Assembly (NCBI RefSeq): GCF_964019385.1
Contig: NC_088646.1
Span: 10,569,080 to 10,633,079 of the forward strand
DNA length: 64,000 bases
Source of the DNA: Sycon ciliatum
Lineage: Eukaryota > Porifera > Calcarea > Leucosolenida > Sycettidae
Direction: 5' to 3'
Below, piece after piece: positions 63,838 to 64,000 of this stretch (the first letter of the stretch is position 1; each line of letters opens with the position of its first letter). Position numbers and translations under genes: made by a program. The notes beneath the pieces are model-generated. The model saw only the letters and a list, made by a program, of their open reading frames with translations. It was not told the origin of the DNA and ran no database searches.

Positions 63838-63977
63838 TCTAGTACTAGTAGATCTACTGATGCCCTGGATTGGCAACTGATGGCCAGGCGAGCCTCGGCA
63901 TCACGGATATTATCGCGTGCCCTCTGCTCTGTTGTGGCATGCAGGGAGCGAACCCCGTTAGCCACGGTCATATCCAC
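63838..63977 (-). other. Tentative exon of an unknown gene, minus strand
   Basis: A frame starting MDMTVANGVRSLHATTEQRA and continuing with an Arg/Asp/Ala-rich helix looks coding by composition, but no good donor or partner exon is visible before the window ends. Confidence 0.2.
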
Positions 63978-64000
63978 TCTAGTCTAGGCATAGCAGGATA

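Overview
This is nuclear DNA from an animal. Protein-coding genes are cut into many short exons with GT-AG introns, and the encoded proteins read as full-length orthologues of human genes. Introns and spacers are packed with CA, CAA and CCA microsatellites, minisatellites, short terminal-inverted-repeat (TIR) elements and decayed retroelements. Small introns, a high load of miniature inverted-repeat elements (MITEs), Penelope-like and pogo-like remnants, and frequent TACATGTA suggest a non-bilaterian or other marine invertebrate. A sponge is my guess, but the phylum cannot be fixed from this window. I see no prokaryotic operon, CRISPR array, rRNA or intact tRNA.

Layout. 1-1,370: a pogo-type transposase remnant, then a 22-bp minisatellite that appears to have grown inside a MITE. 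1,446-4,433 (+): the last four exons of calmodulin-lysine methyltransferase (CAMKMT); the last intron holds a 5'-truncated non-LTR retroelement between two CA arrays. 6,639-8,066 (-): intronless delta-tubulin (TUBD1). 8,987-17,443 (+): a 12-exon kinectin/p180-like ER coiled-coil protein. 17,878-26,432 (-): splicing factor ISY1. 29,496-30,467 (+): CCDC167-like small membrane protein. 31,326-60,196 (-): the TFIIH helicase XPD (ERCC2), complete in 29 exons and 768 codons, with most of the window's mobile elements in its introns. 60,200-64,000: no firmly recognised gene, two tentative exons.

Gene order alternates in orientation: TUBD1 and the kinectin-like gene diverge, the kinectin-like gene and ISY1 converge, ISY1 and CCDC167 diverge, CCDC167 and XPD converge. 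The genes are unrelated housekeeping functions (calmodulin methylation, centriole tubulin, ER membrane, splicing, membrane protein, transcription/repair) and show no sign of one shared pathway. I found no clearly new biological system. The most notable structures are a head-to-head pair of Penelope-like copies forming a long palindrome with a datable later insertion, a MITE that gave rise to a 1-kb minisatellite, microsatellites that abut or form XPD splice signals, and several families of short elements sharing palindromic ends. All exon calls come from reading splice sites and comparing by eye with remembered protein families; no search was run.
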